From Dioscorea cayenensis subsp. rotundata (lineage: Eukaryota; Streptophyta; Magnoliopsida; Dioscoreales; Dioscoreaceae): a stretch of DNA of 64,000 bases. Each line of letters begins with the position of its first letter. The first letter of the stretch is position 1. The stretch spans positions 25,481,016 through 25,545,015 of the forward strand of contig NC_052475.1 in assembly GCF_009730915.1 (NCBI RefSeq), read 5' to 3'. A program made the translations under genes and the position numbers. Positions 12,773 to 24,766 of the stretch are shown here, piece after piece. The notes beneath the pieces were generated by a model that did no database searches, was not told the DNA's origin, and saw only the letters and a program-made list of their open reading frames with translations.

Positions 12773-15700
12773 GTGGCTGGAGCTTTGTTGTATCCGTGAG
12801 TCTTTACAGAGAGATGCTTTTGAATTGACGAGCGATGCGACTAGAACAAAGAATGAACATGATCTTCCTTGTTCCGGTGAAGATGTAGATATGAAATAGG
12901 CTGAGCATTTGATCAACAATCTTTGACTGCTAGGCTAGGGATATTGAGTTTCTAAAATGAGATCCAAATTTTCACCAGAATGTATTAACTGCTCACACAT
13001 ATCTGTCAGTGACTAACAAACATTGTTGTAATTAGGTAACTTAAATTTTGGGATCTTTTTTAAATATTTAAAATTCAACGTTATATACTTGGGTTATACA
13101 ATCCAAATTTTGAGCATGTTTTCTTCTACTTTCTTTGATGCCAATTGTGGTTGTTCTCTGCTGTGAAATGTTATGAATATATTCTTATATTTTGTTAAAT
13201 TCAAAGCACATAAAGTCTAACATTTCTGTTGTGCGATATAATGAACAGGCCATATGTGTGTGTGAATCTTCGGTTGAATATGAAATAATAGTCTGAGAAT
13301 GAAAGCCATTATAACATTTCAAATGGTTTTTTTAAGTGGAATAAAAAGTAAATAAAAGAATGCATTTGAAAGTAGTGGTCCAAAATGTAATTAAAATAGT
13401 CAGGGAGACTTTAGAACATATGTTTAAAGTAGTTGGACCAATAATAACATCATATGTTGTATGAAATAGTCATCTGAAAAAGCAAGAAGATGTTGACAGG
13501 ATAAAGCCATGATAAATATATTAAGACTCAAGTGGTTTTTGTTTGCATATTTCTATCAAAATAGCTAATTGCTAATATATCCCTTATAAAAACGAAATTT
13601 GTTTATAGACTCCTACAAAAACATGGTTATTTGTTTATATATCCTTTTACTGAAGTTAATCAAAAAACCATAAAATGATCAACCTACTCTCCATCATGCA
13701 TAGCTACTAGAAGTGTTCTCTAGTGAAATACACACACACACACACTCACAAAAGTCATCAAAACTTTTAGCCAAAAAAACATTAGATGACATAGCTACAT
13801 TTGTTTGATAATTATTTATATATATATATATGTATAATATTGAACTAAACTTTGTTAGTGACGAGATTAAAATGGTGAGATCATCATTAGTTGAAAAAGA
13901 ACCTAGGCGTGATGGTGGTTGTTGTGGCAGGTAAAGCCAATTCTTAATTACATTGTTGTTGTTTTTATTTCCCTAATAAACACTTGGTAAACATATTAAT
14001 TATTTCTGTAATTAATACTTATTTTATAATTTTGTGAGCCAAATTCTTAATTTAAAAAAACTTATCCTGTTTAATGGGACATGTTCCAAGGGGGAATGAA
14101 TGGATGGCATGCAAACAAACCCAGCTATTATCAAACTATAAACAAAACCAAGCTATAACATAGCTAGGTAGGTAGGGACCAAACTAGTATAATAGTTTTG
14201 GCCTAATCTCATGTACATATATATTTTCTATTAAGCGTTTCTATGAGTACTTTGTATTTGTACCTAATAATAATATAGAGAATTTTAAAAAAAATGGTGG
14301 CAATTTCAGTTGATTCCCTCACTATGTCTCTTCTTTTAATTTCATTGTGCGAGCTCTTTGATTCCTTGGGTTGTGGGGCTAACCCATTTATACCATAATT
14401 CATGTCCAACTGATCTTTATTATTATTATTATTATATATATATATAATATTGAGATTAAATAAGATTGAATGATGATGCTAATTAATAAAGATATGGATG
14501 ATGACGCATTTTGCATTTATCAACTAAAGCAAATAAGGTTTATTGTTTGTTGCAATATATTATTAGAGATAAATTAATTTTTTAAGCCTTAGTGACACTT
14601 CTATAAAGCTTATGTTTAAGGATACATAATGTGCATTTTCAGTGTGTATATATATGTTCAAATAAAAATAAAATATATATTACTATATAAGTTAGATAAA
14701 GACATTAGTATTTATAAATAATAAATTGTTAATCTTATCATCAATTATATATTCAATAGCATTAATTAACCCAAGCATATTAGTTGAACTGATGTAATTT
14801 TTTATCTTTTTATTGTCATAATTAATTATTAAAATCATTTCAGTTAATTTAATTTTTATATTTATACTTAATCAAGTTTAAATAGATTATCTGAATTTGA
14901 AATCTATTAAATTGAAATGAGAGTACCATAATATCATCAACATGACTTGTAGCCTAGTGATATCTTGAGTCCCTTCGTTTGGGAGAGATGCGATTCGATT
15001 CTCCCTGACTGCACTCCCAGTTTCAAAATGGGTGAGAATATTATGGTAATTCCCCGTCCGTATACGCTCCTCAAATTGGTGCTTACCACCCTACCTCAAA
15101 AAAAAAATAAAATAAAATAAAATAAAATCATATATGTATGTATTTCATTTGAAGGATTCTTGGTGAAAAAGTGATTTAAAATAGTTCCATGGTTGAAGGC
15201 AGGCACATGATTCAATTGGAAGTAAAGCAAGTATGAAGATAAAGTAAGAATTAACAATATAGAGGAGATTCCACTTTATTTTATTTAATGTTATTACCTT
15301 ATTTTATTTTTATTTATGTTTTATTACTCTCTTCTATACATGTTTCTTTACATATGAGCTTCTGTCCAAACCTCAATATAAAAAAGACCATGCATTGGAG
15401 ATGGTAGTTGCACCCAACTACATCAACCTCTGTCTCTCCCTAAAACTGCATCATATGCTTAAATCTACTTAGCGTAAATGACGTGCCTTTAATTTATATT
15501 TATATATATATATATATATTCTGTAATTAAAGTGTAACTTAAAAATATACAATTTGTTTATCATTATTTTTTTGTTTTTCCTGCTACCAATTAGATGATA
15601 AGAAAAGAATGAAGTTGTGAAGGTATACAAGCAAATAATTACTGACTTTAGTTGGTTTATGCAAGAAAAGAAAAAAGAAGGCCCCTAATTTAAAGCATGA

Positions 15701-16640
15701 TTTTGGCTGGCAATATTGTTTTATTTATTTATTTATTTATTTATTTATTTTCTTTCAAGTCAAGAATTTGATTGTACTTGAGAGAAGGTGCTGTCTTGGT
15801 GTCACAAGGACGTTCATGGCTTCTGCTTCCAACATTGCTTATGTGGAAAGGCTTCCCATTCATGTTCTGTTTCTCCTCCAAAACTGGTTTACATTACAAC
15901 CACAAAAGGTTGTTATTAAAATGGAATGTTAGGGAGAAATGTCTGATATTTAGAGAACAAAAGGTGCTAAGAATTACAGAACATAGTTCATGATAAACGT
16001 GGAGCCATGTAGACTAATTATCATCTTCATCTTCTTCTTCTCCTCTTCTTCTTCTACTATTTATATATAAGGGACACCTCAGCATCCCCCATGTGCCAAA
16101 TTTTCTTTCTGTTTTGTTATTTTTGCCATTTCGACAAATATTTTATCTCTAAGATTATATATTTATCTATCTTGTCCTTTGGTCTGTACTGCTGCTTTTC
16201 TTTTAATATTTGTGGTTATTTACTTTTATATATAACTTTTATTTTGAAACTACTTTTGTTATAATGGATCTTCTTTCACCCGTGGAACTGGAAGTCCTAA
16301 ATTTTGTTTTGTTAAGCTCAACTGGTTTATATATATATATATATATACATATATATTCGATAAAAGTAACCCAGCATTGTCAAAAGATATAGATCTATAT
16401 AAATGTATAGTAATTACATTGACTCAATGATCTTTAAAAATACATTCTTCTGTTATGCAAATCTGGAAGAAAAAAAATACAATTTCTTATGCAGGAATAT
16501 GACCTACATTAGGATTAGTAAATAGTACTAATAAACAATACTTGGCCTTAGTGTATAATATGTGAATAGTCTTACAAAAACTGTAAAATTTTGAGCCTTC
16601 ACTTTCTTACGTACTTTGTGATGAATTACGAGTAGTTTTT

Positions 16641-16678
<38 letters not shown>

Positions 16679-17512
16679 TATAATCATCTTACATTGTATT
16701 TAACAAGATTGTGATTTCTCATTTAATTAAAAAAATCTATTATTAAGTATTTTAAAATTGTTAATTTGTGCTAATCTCAAAGGGCATATGCCAAAGGAAG
16801 GCCTTGCCATTGGATATATTGCTTAATCATGGAAACTAAAGGGTAAGAAAGAAATATATTATTACTTATACAATAAGAAAGCTACTTCAGCAACCAGCGT
16901 TAATTATTGAGTAACAGAGTTGTCACTGTGGCTAAGCAGAAGTTAGTTAATATATAATAATGTTGCTATGAGCAAAGCCTTTGCTATACATGATAGAGAC
17001 CAGCTAATTATGTGTGATTAACTTGCTCTTTTACTACTAATTTAGATTAGTTCTTATCCGAAAGTTGGATTAGAGAATGAGGAGCTTGAGAGAGAAAGAT
17101 GGACTAGTTCTTAGCCACACATTATTGTTTGTTTTATTAATATTAAATACACACTTAGCCATTGAGAATTTGAGAAGGCATATTGCTCCAAAATAATATA
17201 TAATTGAAAAAACAATAGTCTCATTCAATTATAATATTCATAGGGACAATATATACATCACAATTACCTGTCAACTGTGTGACCTTTATATATATATATA
17301 TATATATTTTTGAAAGCCTTCAAAGCATGTGGAGTTCTTTTCCTCTCTAGCATCTTCTCCTCCATCCTTAAAAGTTTAATCAAAAGGAAGGAGGAACCAT
17401 GGCTAATATTAAAGCTGCATAGAAAGCATCATTCATTTTCCAAATCCCATTTTTTTTTTATAATAAATTTCTCAGCATTTGATTTCTCATCATTGCTACT
17501 TGTCATAAGCAT
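12773..17512. other. Spacer between the ARID-HMG and AP2/ERF genes
   Basis: The start is the 3' UTR of the ARID-HMG gene, probably to about 13.1 kb. The rest is AT-rich, with TA runs (about 13818-13831, 15503-15520, 16330-16350, 16645-16676, 17288-17307), a CA run at about 13732-13745 and a TTTA run at 15720-15750. A SINE-like element lies at 14938-15128. The TA run at 17288-17307, about 205 bases before the AP2/ERF ATG, could serve as its TATA region. No protein gene was recognised; the short open frame at 15772-15993 has no family features. Confidence 0.6.
14938..15128 (+). mobile_element. tRNA-derived SINE-like element
   Basis: A pol III box A-like motif TAGCCTAGTGATA (14950-14962) and a box B-like GATTCGATTCT (14992-15002) are about 30 bases apart. 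An unrelated GC-richer body follows (GGGTGAGAATATTATGG, CCCCGTCCGTATACGC). The element ends in an A-rich tail (AAAAAAAAAATAAAAT repeats) at about 15098-15128. This order is that of a plant tRNA-derived SINE. Target-site duplications were not clear. Confidence 0.55.
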
Positions 17513-17826
17513 ATGGAAGAAAGCTGGTATCCAAGGATGGCAACATCAATGCAAACATCAACACTGATCCCAGATCTCTACAACAGTACATCCCCATCAA
17601 CCTCCATTAATCTTAGCTTCATCTCTCCCATGCATTATCCTTCATCATCTTCTCCTCCATTCACTCTATCTTTAGAGCAAGAACCACAAGTTCCACTCCA
17701 AACTCATCAAAAACTACAACCCCCCAGTGTTCCTGATCAATGGCTTCATCTCCATCACAATGTTTTCCCAAACTCTCCAGTAAACTCTAGTGATCAGCAG
17801 AAAAACATACCATTCAGGAGAGTAGT

Positions 17827-17857
<31 letters not shown>

Positions 17858-18382
17858 CAACAGCAACAGCAGCAAGGAAAGCTGTTTAGAGGTGTGAGAC
17901 AAAGGCACTGGGGGAAGTGGGTGGCTGAAATAAGATTACCAAAAAACAGAACAAGAGTTTGGCTTGGCACCTTTGACACAGCAGAAGATGCTGCCATGGC
18001 TTATGATATTGCTGCATATAAACTCAGAGGAGAGTTTGCCAACCTTAACTTCCCACATCTCAAACATCAACTCCATTCAATCACTCATGACACAAATCAG
18101 TTACATTCTTCCACTGCTTCTCTACTTGAAGCCAAGCTCAAGGCTTTTCAAGACTCATCAAGAAGTGCAGAAACAAAGAGAGTGGCTGAAAAGGATGAGA
18201 ATGTGCACCAAGCTAAGAAGGCCAAGAAATTGAGTTTAGATGATGAACATAAGAGCAAGAAGAGTAAGGAGGAGATGTGTTTGAATTGGGAGGCTGATGT
18301 AGTTTTGCTTAGCAGGATGCCATCTTTGGACATGGACATGATCTGGGATGCTCTCCCACTTGCTGCAGCAGACTCTTCTTGA
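17513..18382 (+). CDS. AP2/ERF transcription factor, DREB A-6 (ERF053-ERF062/RAP2.4-like)
   Basis: An intronless frame of 289 residues. The single AP2 domain spans residues 124-181 ([20 protein letters not shown], then [19 protein letters not shown] and LNFP). Valine in WVAEI marks the DREB side of the family, and the [10 protein letters not shown] signature is typical of subgroup A-6, whose members act in dehydration, light and ethylene responses as nuclear activators. The serine/proline-rich N-terminus ends in a run of 16 glutamines (residues 106-121) directly before the AP2 domain. A basic KKAKK/KSKKSK region may be a nuclear localisation signal. The C-terminus [15 protein letters not shown] resembles the acidic WD-containing tail of A-6 proteins. 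ERF061 is the closest type I can suggest. The start is the first ATG of the frame; an alternative Met lies eight codons downstream. Confidence 0.93.
17828..17875 (+). repeat. CAG/CAA polyglutamine tract in the AP2/ERF gene
   Basis: Sixteen consecutive Gln codons: seven pure CAG, then four CAA, then mixed CAG and CAA. The pure CAG part is a likely length-variable microsatellite between alleles. Confidence 0.95.
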
Positions 18383-20053
18383 TTTTTGTTTTCCTTACTT
18401 TGTTTTTTATTGGATTTCTGCTTTTGTTTATGTTTTGTTTTGTTTTTTTTTTCTTTCTGAATTACTGAATTTGGTTGTGTTATGGTTTTTGATACAATTG
18501 CTCTCCAAGATGGAATTCTGATCATCACACTGTTACATGTTGGATTGTTTGGATGAGTTAGCAAGTTGTTTGTGTTTGTTTATGAGTTAATTTGATTGGC
18601 CAATCTATTTTAATTTGTATGATGGTCTAGTTCTTGATAATTTATGGCTAGAACAAGATGATTATTTTAGACGTGGTTTGGTGATTGGAAAAACATCTTT
18701 GGGACTGTCAAAAAAATATAGTGATGGAAATTGAGAGTTTAGGTTCAATTTTAGAAGCATGTATGTAGATTTAGAAGTTTATAGATGGAGGCTGAAAATG
18801 TTCTTATGTGACTATGTAGAGGGATGAACCCTCAACATCATTCTTCTTTGTTCTAACATATTAAAGTGTCATATTTTATACATTATTGTTTGCAGAAATT
18901 ATGTAGTCTTATTTCTGATGATTTTTTTTTAAAAAAAAATTATAATTTATCTTGTTTTTATTAATTGAAAAACATCAGTTTTTTAATTACTTCTTATTAT
19001 ATTAGAATACATGAAAAGCAACAAATAAATAAGTCAAAAAGGGAAGAAAACATGTGTGTGGGGATGCAACTAGCTACAAGAAAAGACACCTAAATGCTCC
19101 AGATCGCATGTTTAACAAAAATAAGCTCAGTGTAGAGGAAAAAATATTCAGTAACAAGAGAAGAATAAATGATGAAATAAGATTCAATTGAAAAAAAAAG
19201 AAGTTATTTTCTCTCCTTTTCATTCAACTTTATGTATCTAAACTTCCACCTCCCAACAGACTTTTCACAAGATTTTAGATAAGAAACTTGCATTAAAAAT
19301 TCTTTTTTACAATCTTTCAATTCACACAATTAAAAATAACATGATAAACATCACATAAATGTTTAATGAGTGATTTTGCATCACCTAGCAACATCTGAGT
19401 AGTACTGTGATTAACTCTTATATAAAAATTAAATATTTGATTCTTCTCTAATACAAATATATTATTTTTGTTTTATATCACCATAGTAATAGATGAGCGA
19501 TATTATGATTAACTCTAGTATAAAACGATCGAAAGTTTAATTTCTCTCCCATACAAATATATTGCCTATTATTTATCTTTCAATAAACTTATGCTTTATG
19601 TTAAATGAAACCATTCAGTAATAATATATATATCTATATAAAAGAGAACCTTTTAAGATCTTTACTGATAAAAAAAACTAAAAAAAAATCTATCAGATAT
19701 ACCAAGGGTCAAAGGTTTACGGTGTGATGTGTGAGTGAACTGCCATAGGCCCAAAGAAGTCCAGCTTGCTAAAACGACAACATGACACACCATTCCATCT
19801 CATCCAATATGATAAGCCCAAGAAAGCAAAGAGCAAAAAAAGGAAAATAAAATGATAAACCATCTCAAAAATAAATAAACTTCTTGTTCAAAACAAAGCT
19901 GGCGACCATTCCTAAAAAGTAAAAACTATCTATAAGAAACAAATAAGAAAAAAAGGTAAGTTCATAGTATAATCCGTCCCAAATCCAGTATAAAATTCTC
20001 AAGAAAGATGATAACCAGAACCTCTTCCTCCAAAATATGAAAAGCATAGATTA
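18383..20053. other. Spacer between the AP2/ERF and PADRE genes
   Basis: T-rich 3' UTR sequence follows the AP2/ERF stop. An imperfect direct duplication lies at 19392-19463 and 19491-19563. The rest is AT-rich with no coding signal; the region from about 19700 to 20053 should contain the promoter and 5' UTR of the PADRE gene. Confidence 0.55.
19392..19563. repeat. Imperfect direct repeat, two units about 100 bases apart
   Basis: Two units share, in order, GATTAACTCT, a TATAAAA core and TACAAATATATT (19392-19463 and 19491-19563). The arrangement of a GATTAACTCT word followed by a (T)TGATT/TTAATTTCTCT word recalls degenerate SINE heads, but this is weak. Confidence 0.5.
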
Positions 20054-20518
20054 ATGGGGTATGTAACAAGTGAGGAAGGAGTGTTGAAACTAGTTCACCC
20101 GGGTGGGTTCGTTGAGGTGCACTATGCTCCAATGGCTGCTGCTCTAGTGATGGCCAAGAACCCAAGACACTGTGTCACTAGGCCGGATGTGTTTAAGTTC
20201 CCATGGATTGTTGTTAGGCCAGAGTCATTACTGAAGCCTGGCAAAGTATACTTTATAGTTCCTTTTCGGACTATACATCAGCTGTTGGTGAGGTCTCCTC
20301 CTGCAGCCAGAGCTGTGCAGGTGTCTCCGCTGGTGGAGGAGATGCAGAGTACTAGTGATCATGTGAGAGTGATGCCTAAGATCAAGTCTTGTTTGAAGAA
20401 GCCTGGTTGTTCTAGTAGGCAAGGAAGGAGGGTTATGTTTGACATTGCCAGTGATACTGCTGATAAAGAAGAAGAAGAAGAAGAAGAAGAAGAAGAAGAA
20501 GAAGAAGAAGGGCTTTGA
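20054..20518 (+). CDS. PADRE domain (DUF4228) protein
   Basis: An intronless frame of 154 residues. The N-terminus MGYVTSEEGVLKLVHPGG and the following GFVEVHYAPMAAALVM, VFKFPWIVVRPESLLKPG and VYFIVPFRTIHQLL form the PADRE/DUF4228 domain (residues 1-80). These small plant proteins are induced by pathogens and abiotic stress; their biochemical role is unknown. Glycine at 2 and serine at 6 fit an N-myristoylation signal, which suggests membrane attachment. A basic disordered middle (KSCLKKPGCSSRQGRR) leads to a run of 14 glutamates (139-152) encoded by pure GAA codons, then Gly-Leu-stop. The pure repeat is likely polymorphic. The start is supported by the domain beginning right at the first Met. 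Confidence 0.9.
   Translation: MGYVTSEEGVLKLVHPGGFVEVHYAPMAAALVMAKNPRHCVTRPDVFKFPWIVVRPESLLKPGKVYFIVPFRTIHQLLVRSPPAARAVQVSPLVEEMQSTSDHVRVMPKIKSCLKKPGCSSRQGRRVMFDIASDTADKEEEEEEEEEEEEEEGL
20468..20509 (+). repeat. GAA trinucleotide repeat coding polyglutamate
   Basis: Fourteen uninterrupted GAA codons at the extreme 3' end of the PADRE gene, two codons before the stop. Slippage would change only the acidic tail length. Confidence 0.95.
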
Positions 20519-23500
20519 TATATATGCGTGCATGGGTGAGTTTGTGGAGATATATGGTGAATTCTTTGATTCTTCTTTATATATATATATATATATATAA
20601 GTATATGGGGTACTGCATAGGTGAATAAAGTGAGGGAGACGTTGGAGGTGCATTTTTCTAGATGTTTTCTTGAATTTTGAAGGGGTTGGGAGTGAAATAT
20701 CAAAATGAATTGATGCTAATACTGTGTGTGTCTGTGTGTGTGTTGTGAATGGTGCTTAATAAAAATATGACATAATTTATTAATTATCTACATTTATATA
20801 TATGTAGTTGTTGTGGTTTTTTTTTTATTCTTGTTTTATATATCTTTGTAAAAGTCTTCTCACCGTCACCGTAATAAATGAGTGACAGTGCCTTCACCAA
20901 TGACTTTATCCCATTATATTCAGTACAAGATCTACAATAATAACTAAGATTTATTTAGATACAAGTAACATGATATATTCTTGAGAAAACAATCAGATCA
21001 TAATTTGACCGATGTAAAAATGACAAAAGATTGATACATATAGATATAGATTGATAAGCAATTACAGAGATAGGGATTAAACAACCAATTAATTATAATA
21101 ATCTCTTTGTGGCTGTGGAACCATGTCACCACAACTTAGAAAAATATTTAAAAACATTTTTTTTTTAATGAATTTCCAAATAAAATCATGCCCAAGTAAT
21201 TTATGTATATTCTATATTCTATGCCTGCAAGGAAACTCTTGTAACACAAAAAAATCTGATGGGCCTATCAGATGTACCGGCCCAATTTCACTCAAACCTA
21301 CAGTACTAGTCCAGGCCACACACGTTGCTCTATTCATAAAAACCAAAACATGTTACCACATAGGATAACTACATATGAACATTCATGAATCATCACTAGA
21401 ATAAAAAATAATAGCAATAGATAAATAATAAAACAAAGAAAATAAAACAAGTTGTTGGTGAACTTTAATAATTAAAAAAAGTCACAATTTTTTTACAAAA
21501 TTCGACAAAGTGCATGAATAATCAAGAAAACCGAGACCAATTACCACCGGTGGTACTTCAAAAAGCAAAATTTCAAACCCAAACACACAAGCAAAATACC
21601 AGGTCAATTATTATTTTATCAGCAGCATATTCCCAACTTTTTCCAAACCAATGTGTGTGTTTCATTGGGCAGTGGAGAGAAGAAGTATTGAAAACAAAAA
21701 GAGATAGAGATAGAGATAGAGATAGAGATAGAGTTGAGGAGGATTTTCCAACTAATGATGTGATGATCAGCACTTGCAAGTTGATGTATATGTCTCTGTG
21801 CTCCATGAGTAATCCTTTGAACAATAACAAAAACAAAATAACAATAAGAAATAGCCCTATTTCAATATATATCAATGTAATCCTATCAAAGCTCCATTCA
21901 GGTGACATTAGTGTTGGTGCTTGTCAATTCCTCTTGCACTTGGGTTTGCTCCCACTCCAATTGCATCTTGAAAACTATCAAAGCATTTGCCTCCACTGTT
22001 TGTAATCTAATATCCCCCTTTTTCTTTTTCTTTTTTCTTTCGGTTGGTTGTTGGTGTAGTTGGGGTTGTAATATACACATTTTTCATAGTTTTATTTGTG
22101 GGATAAATCAAAAGGTAAATTGGATTGCACCAATTAAATCTTATTACAAAGAATGAAATAAAATATCAAATCTTCAAACAGACAAGACAAATTTTTTAGA
22201 AAAAGAATTAGAATAGAACTTTATAAAAAAAAAAAAATTTCCTATAGATTTGTTTATGTTGTTATCTCTAAGTGGTATGAGTGGAGCCTCATTACATTTT
22301 CCTGACTGATTATTTTTAGTTTTATGTGTCTTATCTCAAGGACAAATTATATAAGTTGAAATGTTATATTGCTATTTGGTTATGTCTTTCATAATAATAA
22401 AAATTGAGGACAAACTCCAATTATTACTAGTTTAGTTCTAAATTTATAATAACATTTTAGACTCAAATAAAACCATGCATAAGTTTGGTGCACAACACAT
22501 TACAAGCATAAGTCAACCAAAAAGGGGAAAAAAGAAAAGTGATGATCCAATTTAAACTTTTCTCCATTTCTTTTCCATGCCCCAGCTGACTTTGTAGCTT
22601 GGGATTTGTGACATGGAAAACATATATTTGAACTATTTTCCAAAATATATTTGATATTTGAAAATGATTTATATTTTATGTTACTAATGGATTATTTTTG
22701 TAAAAATGGGTAATTCTTTGATATCCTTTTATAATTAAGATCATATTCGTTTTTATATCTCTTGGAATCTTGGATGCCATTGATGTTTGCTTTCCTTATT
22801 TGAGTACTATTAAAATCATAACCCAAATAAAAAAAAACATTTATACAAATATTTGATTAAAAAAACCTAATGAATTAAAGTTAAGTTTGGCTAACGGATC
22901 CACCATGGGAGTTAGTAGTGTTAGGTGAACGCTAAAGTAGTGGACCAGGGGTGTGAATGAAATGGGGTCAATGTCATAGCTAACTTTCCTAACTTTTGAT
23001 CTTATATAAAAGTCAGTTACATAAACCAATAGATCGGAATTGGGAAGTAAAGCTTTTATATATATGTATATAAGAAATGCAAATCTGGGACGTCCATAGA
23101 AACAAATTGACATATAAACAATTGAAAGAACAATAGTAATGAAACAGTGCTTAACTATAGTACCTAGTCCATACGGATTGATCACGATCTACGATAATAA
23201 TATTATACATCCAATTTTTCACTGTGTAATTATTTATAAGCACAATAAAACTTCTACATCTGAATGACTTTATACCATTGATTGATGATCAAACTGGTTG
23301 ATATTCAATTTTTCTGGATTTATAATTTTAGAAATATGTAGAATACGCACCCTCATATATATATATATATATTCATCTCAATTGTTGTAAAAGGAAGTTG
23401 ACCTCGATAACGGGTAATAGCCTAGTGATTAAAACACCAACTCCTATATAAGATATTGAAGTTTGATGTAAACTTTAGACAATCAGTTTATGTATATATA

Positions 23501-24478
23501 TATTTTTTTCAAAAATTTAGAGTCCAATAACACCTTATGCCTGCTATATTTGAACAATGGACAATTTACACTTGTTGGCATTCTATAATGGCCTTTAAAA
23601 GTAAGATATTTCAATTGTCTCTAATAAATTTTTAATAATTTGGTTATAAATTTAAAAAAATAGAGAAATCATAATTTTATTAAAATAGAAAAAACAGAGT
23701 ACAACAAATAACATGATATAACAAAGTACAAAACAGAGGAGATAAAAACAATACACAAAGCCCATAACAAAAATTTACCGGGGATTTGGTTAAATAAATT
23801 AAATTATATTACATGAATTATATGAATTTGTATTAAAATAGAAACATATTTAAAGCAAATGGTTTGTACATATTATTAAGAGGAACAGAGAAGTCACACC
23901 TAATATGAAACTGGGCTATACCTACTTTTTCGATAAAATAGGAAAATTAAATCATTTGAAATATAAATATATAATTAACCTATGTCTTTATTTGTCACCC
24001 CTATCCCTAATAGCACAAACATGATAAGACACAGATAACGCTAGCCGCTAGGATAATGAAAAATGACAAAATGAAATTATTGCTGTTGTCCCCTCTGATG
24101 TGAGAACAAGTTCATACTTTTTATCATTAAAAACAAGTTAATACTACTCTCAACCAGTTAATGAAAAAAATCATTTGATACCAAGACGGTCATATACTTG
24201 ACCTTAATATCAAAATTAACTCAAAAATTTATTAAAAAATAATAACAATAACGGATCATCAATTATAAATATAAATTTACAGTTTAAATTCCTCATCTTT
24301 GGTTAAGGATGTGTAGGTTGAATGATTAATTTTTAATCCGAACACACGTCTTTGATGTATCATTAAAAATAATAATAATAACAATTAAATAAAAATAAAA
24401 AATCAACGGATGTCATTTGATTTCAATACTCCGCTTATCTCGCCACTATTTTCTTTCATTGAAACATGCATTACTGTC

Positions 24479-24516
<38 letters not shown>

Positions 24517-24760
24517 CATACTATTTCTCCTGCTAATTAGGTGGATAACACAGAAATATAGACACAACATCCAAAAAAGAAGTTTGAAATATTGAATACA
24601 AAACAGAAGCCCACCGGCCTAATTGGAATACTTATGCTTTTCCAAAAAAAAGAAAAACACAGATGGGAACCCATGCTTTTTTTATTTTTTTATTATTTTT
24701 TTTATTATTTTATTATTATTATTTTTTTATTTTTTTATTTTTTAGAAAAACCATGCTTTT
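20519..24760. other. Spacer with microsatellites, no recognisable gene
   Basis: Contains the 3' UTR of the PADRE gene, TA runs (20577-20598, 23356-23371, 24481-24510), a GAGATA hexanucleotide repeat at about 21696-21732 and poly-T stretches. A box A-like motif TAGCCTAGTGATT at 23418-23430 hints at a SINE fragment. The open frame at 21514-22005 spans the hexanucleotide repeat and shows no domain. No gene can be supported. Confidence 0.55.
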
Positions 24761-24766
24761 TAACCT

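Noticed and set aside
15772-15993. Short open frame of 73 residues in GC-richer sequence
   Set aside because: No recognisable motif, and no convincing hairpin for a microRNA.
16786-16812. miR399-like start word TGCCAAAGGA
   Set aside because: The match ends after ten bases and no complementary star arm is present upstream.
21514-22005. Open frame of 163 residues
   Set aside because: It crosses a GAGATA repeat and AT-rich DNA, has no domain, and no splice or promoter context.
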